Shown: positions 1 to 8,073 of the stretch, piece after piece
How positions within the stretch are numbered: position 1 is the stretch's first letter
Layout of the letters: the number at the start of each line of letters is the position of its first letter
Assembly: GCA_027920525.1 (NCBI GenBank)
Contig: CP115858.1
Coordinates: 992,001 to 1,056,000 of the forward strand
Direction of reading: 5' to 3'
Length of the DNA stretch: 64,000 nt
Source: Chryseobacterium daecheongense
GTDB taxonomy: Bacteria > Bacteroidota > Bacteroidia > Flavobacteriales > Weeksellaceae
Translations under genes and position numbers: made by a program
The notes under the pieces: model-generated
Told to the model about the DNA's origin: nothing
Database searches by the model: none
Seen by the model: only the letters and a program-made list of their open reading frames with translations

Positions 1-1
1 A

Positions 2-301
2 TCAACGGTCAGGATTTTAATTGCAGAAAACGCTGAAAAAGAAATCATTGGGATGCTGGTTTTTAATGTGATTTACAGTGGTTTTAAAAATTATGCAGTG
101 CTAGAAGACATGCTCTTAGATCAGTCTTACCGCGGGCAATCTATCGGAAGTACCCTCCTTGAAAGTGCGATCGAAGAATCCGGGAAGTGGAATATCAGTT
201 TTCTCCTTTTGGAAAGTGGCATTGATAATAAAGGAGCTCATCATTTTTTTGAAAAATATGGTTTTAGAAAAGTTTCCGAAAATTATATTTTAACCCTGTA
301 A
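2..301 (+). CDS. GNAT family N-acetyltransferase, 5' truncated by window edge
   Basis: The reading frame is already open at base 2 and ends at 301, so this is the C-terminal ~99 residues of a longer protein. The first ATG inside (53) is not the real start. The visible part has the GNAT acetyl-CoA site: the strand ending LEDMLLDQSYRGQSIGSTLL matches motif A (Q/RxxGxG/A, here RGQSIG), followed by a helix and the closing block HHFFEKYGFRK, a typical GNAT C-terminal beta strand and helix. The family transfers acetyl from acetyl-CoA to an amine; the substrate cannot be told from this fragment. The next gene starts 18 bp downstream on the same strand, so co-transcription is likely. Confidence 0.85.
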   Translation, partial: STVRILIAENAEKEIIGMLVFNVIYSGFKNYAVLEDMLLDQSYRGQSIGSTLLESAIEESGKWNISFLLLESGIDNKGAHHFFEKYGFRKVSENYILTL

Positions 302-319
302 GCAGATAATCAAGCTGAT

Positions 320-1438
320 ATGAATTCAATTTCAATTATCGGAGCCGGAATCGGAGGTCTTACCCTTGGCAATATCCTTAAACAACATCAGCTGGATGTT
401 ATATTATATGAATCAGCTCCTGAAATTAAGCCAGTGGGATCAGGAATTATGATGGCCATGAATGCAATGAAGGTATTTGAACAACTAAATCTAAAAGAAA
501 AAGTTGAAAATGCAGGGAATAAAATTCATGGGATCTCTATTACTGACGGTTCATTTCGATCTATTTCAAGAACACATAGTTCAGATCTTGAAAGAAAGTT
601 GAATGTCTCCAATGTAGCCATTCATAGAGCGGAGCTGCAAAAAATCCTTGCTGAAAACATAGGTTTCGAAAACATTCAGCTAAGTCATAATCTACAAAGT
701 ATAGAAAAAAATGATAATTATACGTTACACTTTGAAAACAGAACAGCCGTAGAAAGCAACGTTGTTTTTGGAGCGGATGGAATAAAATCCAAAGTTCGGA
801 ATCAGATCTTAAAAACAGGAACCATCAGTAATACAGGACAAAAGTGCTGGCGGGGCCTCGTTAACTACGATCTCCCGGAAGAGTACCATCATGAAGCTCT
901 GGAAATGTGGGGAAAAGGTAAACGTTTCGGTTTTGTAAAGATGTCAGCTACAAAAGTATATTGGTATGCCGTAATAAGTGATAAAAGCTTTAAACCGGAT
1001 ATTGATCTCTGCTCTGTTTTCAGTGATTTCAATCCATTGGTAACAAAAATCCTACAAGCAACTTCTCCCGGGGATATCATTTTAAATGATATTACAGACC
1101 TCTCTCCCATACCTGAATGGTATTCTGACAATTTATGCCTAATAGGTGATGCCGCGCACGCAACAACTCCTAATATGGGCCAGGGTGCATGCCAGGCTAT
1201 AGAAGATGCTTATATCATCGGAAAATTGCTTGTAGAGAATAAAGATTTTAACCAGGTCTTCGAAAATTTTCAAAAAATAAGGAGAAAAAAAGTAGACTAT
1301 GTTGTCAATACCAGCCGGATGATTGGAAAAATATCTCTGTGGAAATATGGCACAGGATTCAGGAACTTTTTAATGAGGCAAATCCCTGAAAGTACCAATA
1401 AAAAACTGATTGAAAAACTGGTATATCTGGAGCTATAA
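320..1438 (+). CDS. FAD-dependent monooxygenase (PHBH/UbiH-like flavoprotein)
   Basis: A 372-residue single-component flavin hydroxylase. The N-terminal Rossmann motif GAGIGG lies at residues 8-13 with acidic E31 at the end of strand 2 for the FAD ribose. The DG motif appears as GADGIKSKVR in the middle of the protein, and the second FAD-binding GD motif is at residues 276-277 (LIGDAAHATTPNMGQG). These three motifs are diagnostic of the p-hydroxybenzoate hydroxylase superfamily, which uses NAD(P)H and O2 to hydroxylate aromatic or polyketide substrates. Substrate unknown. It follows the acetyltransferase by 18 bp and is followed by a 14-bp inverted repeat, so it is probably the last gene of that unit. 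Confidence 0.9.
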   Translation: MNSISIIGAGIGGLTLGNILKQHQLDVILYESAPEIKPVGSGIMMAMNAMKVFEQLNLKEKVENAGNKIHGISITDGSFRSISRTHSSDLERKLNVSNVAIHRAELQKILAENIGFENIQLSHNLQSIEKNDNYTLHFENRTAVESNVVFGADGIKSKVRNQILKTGTISNTGQKCWRGLVNYDLPEEYHHEALEMWGKGKRFGFVKMSATKVYWYAVISDKSFKPDIDLCSVFSDFNPLVTKILQATSPGDIILNDITDLSPIPEWYSDNLCLIGDAAHATTPNMGQGACQAIEDAYIIGKLLVENKDFNQVFENFQKIRRKKVDYVVNTSRMIGKISLWKYGTGFRNFLMRQIPESTNKKLIEKLVYLEL

Positions 1439-1491
1439 CCATTATAGAGTCAGCAATCTTCTTCCGTTAAGTCAGTAAATAGAATAAAAAA

Positions 1492-1537
1492 ATTGTATAG
1501 TTTTAATTAAATTACGCTTTAAATAAAACTATACAAT
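1492..1537. terminator. Bidirectional terminator hairpin
   Basis: Two perfect 14-bp arms (1492-1505 and 1524-1537) lie between the convergent monooxygenase gene and the DUF3347 gene. On the minus strand the second arm runs into seven Ts; the plus-strand tail is weaker. Confidence 0.7.
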
Positions 1538-1564
1538 CAATTATATTAAAGACAGTTAAGGTTT

Positions 1565-2038
1565 TTATTTAATTTCTGACTTTATACTCCCACATGAAAG
1601 CATTTTACTTCCGTAGTAAGGATTTACAACCTGCTTTTCATTACTTAGCCAGCTTCCGTCAGCCATAGGACAATACATTACAAAAACAGGTTTTCCGGAT
1701 AGATTGAACTGCTTTGTCAGCGCCATCATATCTTTTGAAAGATTCAGAAAGGCCTCTCTTTGGGTATCTATACTTTTGGTTCCGGAAATAGTACCGGCAT
1801 TCTTTTTCAGAGCAGACAAATGAGTCGATGAAATAACTTTAGGATCTATTGCAGCAGCTGTCTTAACGAATTCTGCGGCTGCTTTTGATGTTTTATCAGC
1901 ATCGTCTGTTGTTAAAGCTGTTTTAATAGAAATATAATCCTGATATAATTTTGAAACCTGAGGATTGGATTGCGATTGTGCAGATATAGACAGTACTGAG
2001 AATATAGAAAGTACTGCTGTAATGATATACTTTTTCAT
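1565..2038 (-). CDS. DUF3347 domain-containing exported protein
   Basis: 157 residues from the ATG at 2038. An upstream in-frame extension to 2092 is rejected because the ATG at 2038 begins a signal peptide (MKKYIITAVLSIFSVLSISA, cleavage after AQ). The mature part is the helical DUF3347 domain, ending with a YCPMA motif and a SCG motif near the C-terminus, the pair of conserved cysteine/methionine spots of this family. DUF3347 domains are known as stand-alone periplasmic proteins and as extensions of CusB-like heavy-metal efflux adaptors, so a metal-related periplasmic role is likely but not proven. It sits about 110 bp from a HYC_CC_PP gene on the same strand. Confidence 0.8.
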   Translation of the reverse strand: MKKYIITAVLSIFSVLSISAQSQSNPQVSKLYQDYISIKTALTTDDADKTSKAAAEFVKTAAAIDPKVISSTHLSALKKNAGTISGTKSIDTQREAFLNLSKDMMALTKQFNLSGKPVFVMYCPMADGSWLSNEKQVVNPYYGSKMLSCGSIKSEIK

Positions 2039-2149
2039 TGTTTTAAATTTAGAATTGAAAATTTTAATATTAATAAGGTCCTGGAATATCACAGATGGTG
2101 ATAATCATCTTGTTCATCAAATAAAAACCATTGGACGAAAGATTAAATT

Positions 2150-2527
2150 TTAAATTCTGAAATTACAATGTTCAATAAAAATAGGAACTGATCTCCTATC
2201 AGGTGGTGGATTGACAGTGGTTCGCGAAAATTTTTCAGCTGAAAAAGATCGGTCTGCATAAAAAGTTTCGTCACTTTGAAGCCTTGGAATCGCTTTCAGT
2301 AATTTGATTTTCAGAAAATCTGACTTTTGCGAATCATCAACTTTTAAAACCTTAATTTCTGTCTTGCAGCAGTCCTTTTTGGACTTAACACCACATTTAG
2401 AGCATATGTCATCGGTTTTCCGGCTTACAGAAACCAGCTCTTCCATACAATAATGCACCCTAAAAACAGCTCCGGAAGAAAATCCGAAGTAGAAAATAGA
2501 AAACACTATGGCCAGAATCTTTTTCAT
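2150..2527 (-). CDS. HYC_CC_PP family small exported protein
   Basis: 125 residues from the ATG at 2527; a TTG four codons upstream is less likely. A signal peptide (MKKILAIVFSIFYFGFSSGA) is followed by the three landmarks that name the family: HYC near residue 28, CC inside KKDCCKTE and PPP in NPPPDRR near the end. Two more cysteines (CSKC) precede the CC pair, so a metal- or disulfide-binding role is plausible. In Bacteroidota such genes are commonly found near TonB-dependent receptors, as here, and near metal-efflux genes; the exact function is unknown to me. A strong terminator separates it from the receptor gene, so the two are probably not one transcript. Confidence 0.8.
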   Translation of the reverse strand: MKKILAIVFSIFYFGFSSGAVFRVHYCMEELVSVSRKTDDICSKCGVKSKKDCCKTEIKVLKVDDSQKSDFLKIKLLKAIPRLQSDETFYADRSFSAEKFSRTTVNPPPDRRSVPIFIEHCNFRI

Positions 2528-2604
2528 ATGTTGAAGCAAAGGTAAAAATATCTTTGATTTTGTTGTTATAAAATTATGTAACGTTGTTATAAAATTCGGG
2601 AAAT

Positions 2605-2635
2605 AAAAAGCTTCTGAAATCTTCAGAAGCTTTTT
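2605..2635 (-). terminator. Rho-independent terminator after the TonB receptor gene
   Basis: A perfect 14-bp stem (2605-2618 with 2622-2635) closed by a 3-nt loop; the A-rich flank gives a U tract on the minus strand. It lies 62 bp after the stop of the TonB-dependent receptor gene. Confidence 0.8.
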
Positions 2636-2697
2636 TATATTTTATCTACTTCAGATTAACCGTTTTTAATGATCAGACGGTCATCTCAGTGAAAATC

Positions 2698-4929
2698 TTA
2701 TTTAAGCTTAAATTCAAGTTTTACATTGAAAAATCTTCCGGTCAGACGCACCGGTACCGGATACATCAGATTGGTATTCGCATCGGTAATCCATTGATTG
2801 GCTACCGTATTCCTGATGTTAAATGCATTGAATACCTGTACTCCTAAAGTAAGCTCCTCAAAATTGCCCCAGAAACCATATGTCTGTTTTTTATCTTTTG
2901 AATCAATGAATACTTTGGATAGTCCTATATCCACTCTTTTATAAGACGGTAAGGTACTCTGATATCTATACGGGGCATTCACGTCCGGTGCACCATTCTG
3001 ATCCAATATGATCGGCGATCCTGTCGGTAATCCCATTGCATAGGTTAAAGTAAGATTCACTCTCATTGAAGGAAATTGAGGCATATAATCCTGATAGAAC
3101 ATCGCAAATCTTAACCTCTGATCAGTAGGTCGGGGAATATTCCCTCTCCCATCGATATTTTCATACACCCTCGCATAACTTGCAGACAGCCATGAATCAA
3201 TTCCGGGAACAAATTCTCCGAATAACCTGGCATCAAGTCCATAGGCATATCCGGAAGCATTATTTTTCCCTGAATAACGGATCCTTACATTATCCATGTA
3301 GTATGGAATAAGATCATCCATCTTTTTATAATAAGCTTCTGTAGTCAATTTAAACGGACGATCATACATCTGGAACTCATAATCATTTGCCAGAATCAGC
3401 TGTATGGAACGCTGGGATTTGATGGTGTTATTGAAATTCCCGTCCAGGTCCTTAATCTCTTTGTAAAAAGGTGCCTGATAGTATATCCCGCCCGAAAGCC
3501 TGAATAACATATCCGTATCCCAGTCAGGTTTTACAGCAAACTGAACGCGGGGCGAGAAAATGGTTTCATTATTAAAGCTCCAATGGGCAACCCTTGCTCC
3601 GGCGTTGATGAAAACCTTATTGGTTCCCCAATAAAATTTCTGGGAATACTGTGCATAGGCTGATAATCGTGTTGGCTCAATAGCATTCTGCCCTGCTATT
3701 CTGTATAATAATTTAAGATCTCCCGGTGTTCCGAATCTTGGATCATCTATAGGCCTTGGAATACTATAGCCGGCAGAGTCAATTAATTTCCATTCATTGG
3801 TAAGATCCTTGAGGTTTTCTTTTTCATATTTAAATCCTACTTCGATATCAGTATTCACATTCGGAGAAAAACGTCCTCTGAACTGGGCTCCGTAGGTTCT
3901 TACGAAAAGATCATTCCTTGCATGGTCTATCTGTCCTCCAGTATCATAGGTCGTTATAGGTGCTCCGGTGATCGGATCAAATGTTTGTAATATATATTGG
4001 GATTGAATAGAATAATATTCTCGCTCCCTGTTTTGATAGGCAAAAGCATCTAATGTAAACCTCCACTTTTCCGATGGTTTGAAATTCATCGAAAGTGTTC
4101 CCATCATGTTTTTATACTGGTCATTTTCTTTTCCGGCATAAAAAACAGTAAGATTAAGAGGTCTTTGAAGCGTTCCGAAATCCACACTCCTTTCTTTAGG
4201 AATCATTTCATAATCATTCTTGGAATAATATCCTACAAATGAAAGGCTAAGCTTAGGATTGAAATGATAATTGATATACGATTGAAAATCCCAATAGGTA
4301 GGATTAAAATTGGTATCTTCTTTCAAGGTATTCAGAACCAGATTGGTATTTCTGTACCGGCCGGAAAATAAAGCAGTCAGCTTTTTATTTTTTGAAGCCA
4401 AACCGGTCGTTAGTCTGCCTCCGATCAAACTTGCTTCCCCGGAAAGTTCAAATTTCTCAGGTTCCCGGTAATAAATATTCAGCGCAGAGGACATCTTATC
4501 TCCATATCGGGGTTCAAAACCTCCTGCAGAAAAATTAACTGTTGAAACCATATCGGGATTGATGATACTTAACCCTTCCTGTTGAGAGTTTCTGATCAAA
4601 AAAGGCCTGTAGATTTCAATATCATTAATATAGATAAGGTTTTCATCATAGTTTCCACCACGAACCATATATTGTGAAGAAAGCTCTGTATTGGAGTTTA
4701 CGGAAGGTAAGGTTTTCAGAATTCCTTCTATTCCTCCCGAAATACTTGCAACATTCTTAGCATCTTTGGCTGAGATTTTTACAGTACTGAGATCACTGGT
4801 TTTACCAACGACTTTTTTCTGGAACACAACTTCCTCAATATCTCTGTATTTTGCAGTATCCTTCTTTTTTGTCTGAGAGAACACTAACATGGGAACCATA
4901 AGGCTCAGCGGTAAAACTAGTTTTTTCAA
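2698..4929 (-). CDS. TonB-dependent outer-membrane receptor
   Basis: 743 residues: signal peptide (MKKLVLPLSLMVPMLVFSQ), a plug domain from about residue 45 to 160 (MVRGGNYDENLIYINDIEIY is the typical plug core) and a C-terminal beta barrel ending in the aromatic-rich strand GRFFNVKLEFKLK. It lacks the N-terminal carboxypeptidase-D-like regulatory sandwich found in many Bacteroidota receptors and has no SusD partner, so a polysaccharide-utilization role is unlikely. Substrate is unknown. Proximity to the HYC_CC_PP and DUF3347 genes suggests a metal or metal-chelate ligand, which is inference. kdsA ends 44 bp upstream on the same strand, so read-through from kdsA is possible. Confidence 0.9.
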   Translation of the reverse strand: MKKLVLPLSLMVPMLVFSQTKKKDTAKYRDIEEVVFQKKVVGKTSDLSTVKISAKDAKNVASISGGIEGILKTLPSVNSNTELSSQYMVRGGNYDENLIYINDIEIYRPFLIRNSQQEGLSIINPDMVSTVNFSAGGFEPRYGDKMSSALNIYYREPEKFELSGEASLIGGRLTTGLASKNKKLTALFSGRYRNTNLVLNTLKEDTNFNPTYWDFQSYINYHFNPKLSLSFVGYYSKNDYEMIPKERSVDFGTLQRPLNLTVFYAGKENDQYKNMMGTLSMNFKPSEKWRFTLDAFAYQNREREYYSIQSQYILQTFDPITGAPITTYDTGGQIDHARNDLFVRTYGAQFRGRFSPNVNTDIEVGFKYEKENLKDLTNEWKLIDSAGYSIPRPIDDPRFGTPGDLKLLYRIAGQNAIEPTRLSAYAQYSQKFYWGTNKVFINAGARVAHWSFNNETIFSPRVQFAVKPDWDTDMLFRLSGGIYYQAPFYKEIKDLDGNFNNTIKSQRSIQLILANDYEFQMYDRPFKLTTEAYYKKMDDLIPYYMDNVRIRYSGKNNASGYAYGLDARLFGEFVPGIDSWLSASYARVYENIDGRGNIPRPTDQRLRFAMFYQDYMPQFPSMRVNLTLTYAMGLPTGSPIILDQNGAPDVNAPYRYQSTLPSYKRVDIGLSKVFIDSKDKKQTYGFWGNFEELTLGVQVFNAFNIRNTVANQWITDANTNLMYPVPVRLTGRFFNVKLEFKLK

Positions 4930-4973
4930 AAGAAATGTTTTAAGAATTTCTAAAATTAAGTATTTTTTAACAA

Positions 4974-5783
4974 TTACAAAATCGATTCTCTAATTCTTGT
5001 TAATTTTTGTAACAAATCTTCTAATAAATCCAGCCTTAACATATTAGCTCCATCAGATAATGCCGTTTCCGGTGTAGGATGTGTTTCTATGAAAAGTCCA
5101 TCCGCTCCTACTGCAATTCCAGCTTTTGCAATTGTTTCAATCAGGTCTGGTCTTCCTCCAGTAACTCCTGAATTCTGATTAGGCTGTTGTAAAGAATGGG
5201 TAACATCCAGAATAACAGGGGCATATTGCCTCATAGTAGGAATCCCTCTGTAGTCAACGATAAGGTCTGTATATCCGAAAGAATTCCCTCTTTCAATAAT
5301 TGCTACTTTCTGATTATCGGAATCTGTTATTTTCTGAACAGCGAACTTCATGGATTCCGGAGACAGGAACTGTCCTTTTTTCAGGGTCACACATTTTCCG
5401 GTTTTCGCTGCTGCCACCAAAAGATCCGTCTGACGGACTAAAAATGCGGGAATCTGTAAAACATCTACATACTGGGCAGCCAAAGCTGCATGCTCATTTT
5501 CATGAATATCTGTTGTTGTAGGAATATTAAAAGTTTCCCCAACTTTTTTTAGAATTTCAAGAGACTTTTCTTCCCCGATCGTAGTAAAGGAATCTACTCT
5601 ACTTCTGTTGGCTTTCTTGAAGCTTCCTTTAAAAATATATGGTATATTATATTTGTTGGTAATTTCTATTACTTTTTCAGCAATCCTCAATGCCATGTCT
5701 TCGCCTTCGATGATACAAGGTCCTGCTGTAAGAAAAAAGTTTTTTGAATCTTTGTGATGGATATTATCTAAATACTGGATCAT
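4974..5783 (-). CDS. kdsA: 3-deoxy-8-phosphooctulonate synthase (Kdo-8-P synthase)
   Basis: 269 residues, the normal length. KdsA condenses arabinose 5-phosphate with phosphoenolpyruvate to Kdo 8-phosphate, the committed step to Kdo for the lipopolysaccharide inner core, in the cytosol. Family landmarks are FFLTAGPCIIEGED near the N-terminus, the IFKGSFKKANRS substrate loop, TDIHE, the VTHSLQQPN segment and the GLFIETHPTPETALSDGANM block near the C-terminus. The later pathway enzyme kdsB is 23 kb away in this window, so the pathway genes are scattered. The ATG at 5783 fits the family N-terminus. Confidence 0.97.
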   Translation of the reverse strand: MIQYLDNIHHKDSKNFFLTAGPCIIEGEDMALRIAEKVIEITNKYNIPYIFKGSFKKANRSRVDSFTTIGEEKSLEILKKVGETFNIPTTTDIHENEHAALAAQYVDVLQIPAFLVRQTDLLVAAAKTGKCVTLKKGQFLSPESMKFAVQKITDSDNQKVAIIERGNSFGYTDLIVDYRGIPTMRQYAPVILDVTHSLQQPNQNSGVTGGRPDLIETIAKAGIAVGADGLFIETHPTPETALSDGANMLRLDLLEDLLQKLTRIRESIL

Positions 5784-5897
5784 TTTATTATAATTAAAAA
5801 GTTCAGTAAAAATACTTATAATGTTTCAGAATCCGAAATTATTTAAAGCCTTAATATTACTGGAATTCCAAGGTCTTTTTCCAAAACATTAATAATA

Positions 5898-6428
5898 TTA
5901 AGACTCCATCTTCTTAAGAATTTTCTCAAAAGTATTAATATTTCTACTGGTAAACTGGTCTTTCATACTTTTCTTTCCCAGAATTTTCCCGAAGCTGGAG
6001 TCTAATGTATTCCCCTTAGGAACCTGCCAGTAAAAAATATCATTGATAATCTCACCCTTCTCATTTTCAGCTTTGGAAGACAATTCAAATTCTTTCATTA
6101 AAATACCTTCTACACCTTCATTTCCTATAAAAGTATAGCTATGAAAATCTTCGTTTTTTTCAAAGGGATTTCCGTTCCAGAAGTTTTCAATTTCAGCACC
6201 AGACCTGATAAAAAGAAAAGCATCATAAGAAAAATGTTCAGACATTGCTGCTTCCAGAATTTTTTTAAGATCTGCCACATTCTTATCGGAAGAAAAAACA
6301 ATATTTCCGGAAGCCAGAATAGAGCTTACGTTTTTCATTCCGGCTTTTACAAAGACTTTACAAACATCGGCCATTTTCATGTTCGTTCCTTTTACATTCA
6401 CACCTCGAAGAAAAGCACAGTATTTCAT
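5898..6428 (-). CDS. DUF1697 domain-containing protein
   Basis: 176 residues, matching the usual size of DUF1697 proteins. The N-terminal block MKYCAFLRGVNVKGTNMKMA is the hallmark of the family (aFLRGiNVGG-like), followed by the repeated ferredoxin-like halves, the segment ILASGNIVFSS and a basic C-terminus (TSRNINTFEKI) that is also conserved. The biochemical function is unknown. No partner gene is obvious: kdsA is downstream after 114 bp and the GT-C gene is upstream after 60 bp. Confidence 0.9.
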   Translation of the reverse strand: MKYCAFLRGVNVKGTNMKMADVCKVFVKAGMKNVSSILASGNIVFSSDKNVADLKKILEAAMSEHFSYDAFLFIRSGAEIENFWNGNPFEKNEDFHSYTFIGNEGVEGILMKEFELSSKAENEKGEIINDIFYWQVPKGNTLDSSFGKILGKKSMKDQFTSRNINTFEKILKKMES

Positions 6429-6488
6429 AGTTTTAGTTTTTTAAGGTTTGATTATTACAGGTTGGTCAAAGTTGAGAGCAACTACCTA

Positions 6489-7973
6489 TCACTTTATCCT
6501 AACGTACAAATTATAATCCGTCCCGGAAGGTTTAAGACGATAAATCTTTTCCAGAATTGTATTCTCACTTTTTAGATGGTCTTTGATCCTGAATTCTTCC
6601 AATAATCTGTAGTGAGTTTTATAATATTCCGCATCTTTTCCTTTAAACAAGTCATTATAAGAAAGCAGATATTTGGGTTTTCTGTTTTTAACGGTGTTGA
6701 TCCAGTAATTGGCTTTATCTTTCTTGATTTCGGTCTGAATCTGTTTATCCACCAAACCAACTTCATCAATTGTCTTCAACCCAGAAAAATAAGGTACATA
6801 TCCTGCTGGTTCTAGTAAGATCCACTGATTTTTATCTTTTTCATAAAAGTTTAAGGAAGTTCCGATCGATCTTCTGTAATTCCATTCTCCGTTGCCTGTT
6901 GCAATAGAATGTATGGTCTGGAAAACCATCATAGGAACGATATAAATAATAATCAATAAAAACAGCCATAGATCTCTTTTGACCTTTTGTTCTAGCACAA
7001 AAATAAGGACCGGGACAAAAAGTAAAATCTGAGGAACCCAGTAATACCAGTCGAATAAACTTTTCTGAGAAAGAAAGACCAGTTGCTTCACCCATCCAAA
7101 AATGAAAATCATCCATAAGAAATAATTCCTCTTTTCTCTTTGGCGGACCAGAAAAACAAAACAGGCCAACTCAAAAAGCAGCACAACAATTGTAAACGGA
7201 TTAAAATCGCCGGGTAATTTGAGCATTCCCCAGAAATTTCCGTAGTTAGAGATAAAATATTCCACGTCCTGCCCGAATGTAAAATTCTTATCATAGAGTA
7301 GTTTTTTAGCAACAATGGTATTGTTAACCCATTCTCCAAAATAAAACCAGTTGAACGCCAGGGCAAAGGAAATACCCAGTATTCCACCAAAAATGTAGCT
7401 CCATCGTATTTTCTTATTCCAGAATATATCGACCAGGAATACAATACCTAAAAAAATAACAGTATCAATTCTTGTAAATAAAATAAGGATAGGAAGTATA
7501 ATAAATGCCCATTTCTTTTCCTTTTTAAAACCATAATACAGCAAAGCCATTTCAAGGAAGAAGAGAAGCCCGTATTCCATTCCCAGAATTGAAATTTTTA
7601 TTGAAGGTGGTAAAATTCCAAACAGAAAAATAAAAACAGCTTTATGCCATGGATTTTTTAAAAGCAGATGAGATAAGAATAAACTTCCTATTGTAAATAA
7701 TATGGAGTTGAAAATAAGAAGAGGTTCAATAAAGTATTCTTTACCGAAAATAAGGTTGAACAGGTAGGAGACAAAAACATACAGGTGCGTTGTAGATGCC
7801 GATATTTTTGTATCTCCGTTAAACCCTATTACTCCATAATCCATTAAATTCTGTGCGACCCGCCAGGTGATGAATGCATCCTCCTGAATATGGTGCGTCA
7901 GTAAGAAAAGGAGCTTAAAAACCACTGTAAAAATTACAGCATAGATTGGAAGTTTAGTTGTTCTTTCAGACAT
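6489..7973 (-). CDS. GT-C fold membrane glycosyltransferase (AftB/ArnT-like)
   Basis: 494 residues with about ten hydrophobic segments over the first 380 residues and a soluble C-terminal tail. The first external loop carries HHIQEDAFITWRVAQNLMDY with acidic E31-D32, the arrangement seen in GT-C transferases such as arabinofuranosyl- or mannosyltransferases, where an Asp/Glu in this loop is catalytic. Such enzymes use polyprenyl-phosphate sugars on the periplasmic face of the inner membrane. The acceptor (glycan, lipid or protein) is not identifiable. It is followed upstream by two DUF2723 genes, also predicted membrane transferases, but a terminator lies between, so it has its own promoter. 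Confidence 0.75.
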   Translation of the reverse strand: MSERTTKLPIYAVIFTVVFKLLFLLTHHIQEDAFITWRVAQNLMDYGVIGFNGDTKISASTTHLYVFVSYLFNLIFGKEYFIEPLLIFNSILFTIGSLFLSHLLLKNPWHKAVFIFLFGILPPSIKISILGMEYGLLFFLEMALLYYGFKKEKKWAFIILPILILFTRIDTVIFLGIVFLVDIFWNKKIRWSYIFGGILGISFALAFNWFYFGEWVNNTIVAKKLLYDKNFTFGQDVEYFISNYGNFWGMLKLPGDFNPFTIVVLLFELACFVFLVRQREKRNYFLWMIFIFGWVKQLVFLSQKSLFDWYYWVPQILLFVPVLIFVLEQKVKRDLWLFLLIIIYIVPMMVFQTIHSIATGNGEWNYRRSIGTSLNFYEKDKNQWILLEPAGYVPYFSGLKTIDEVGLVDKQIQTEIKKDKANYWINTVKNRKPKYLLSYNDLFKGKDAEYYKTHYRLLEEFRIKDHLKSENTILEKIYRLKPSGTDYNLYVRIK

Positions 7974-8029
7974 TGTGCTTCTTTAATGCCACAAATATAA
8001 CCTTAAAAATTTATGAATACAATAACAAA

Positions 8030-8053
8030 AAAACGGAACCGAAGTTCCGTTTT
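8030..8053 (-). terminator. Terminator of the downstream DUF2723 copy
   Basis: Ten-bp arms (8030-8039 and 8044-8053) with a CGAA loop; the minus-strand transcript then enters a U-rich tail. The same hairpin is found after the second copy at 11691-11716, so it was duplicated together with the gene. Confidence 0.85.
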
Positions 8054-8073
8054 AAGTATGTTTTGAAAGCCTT

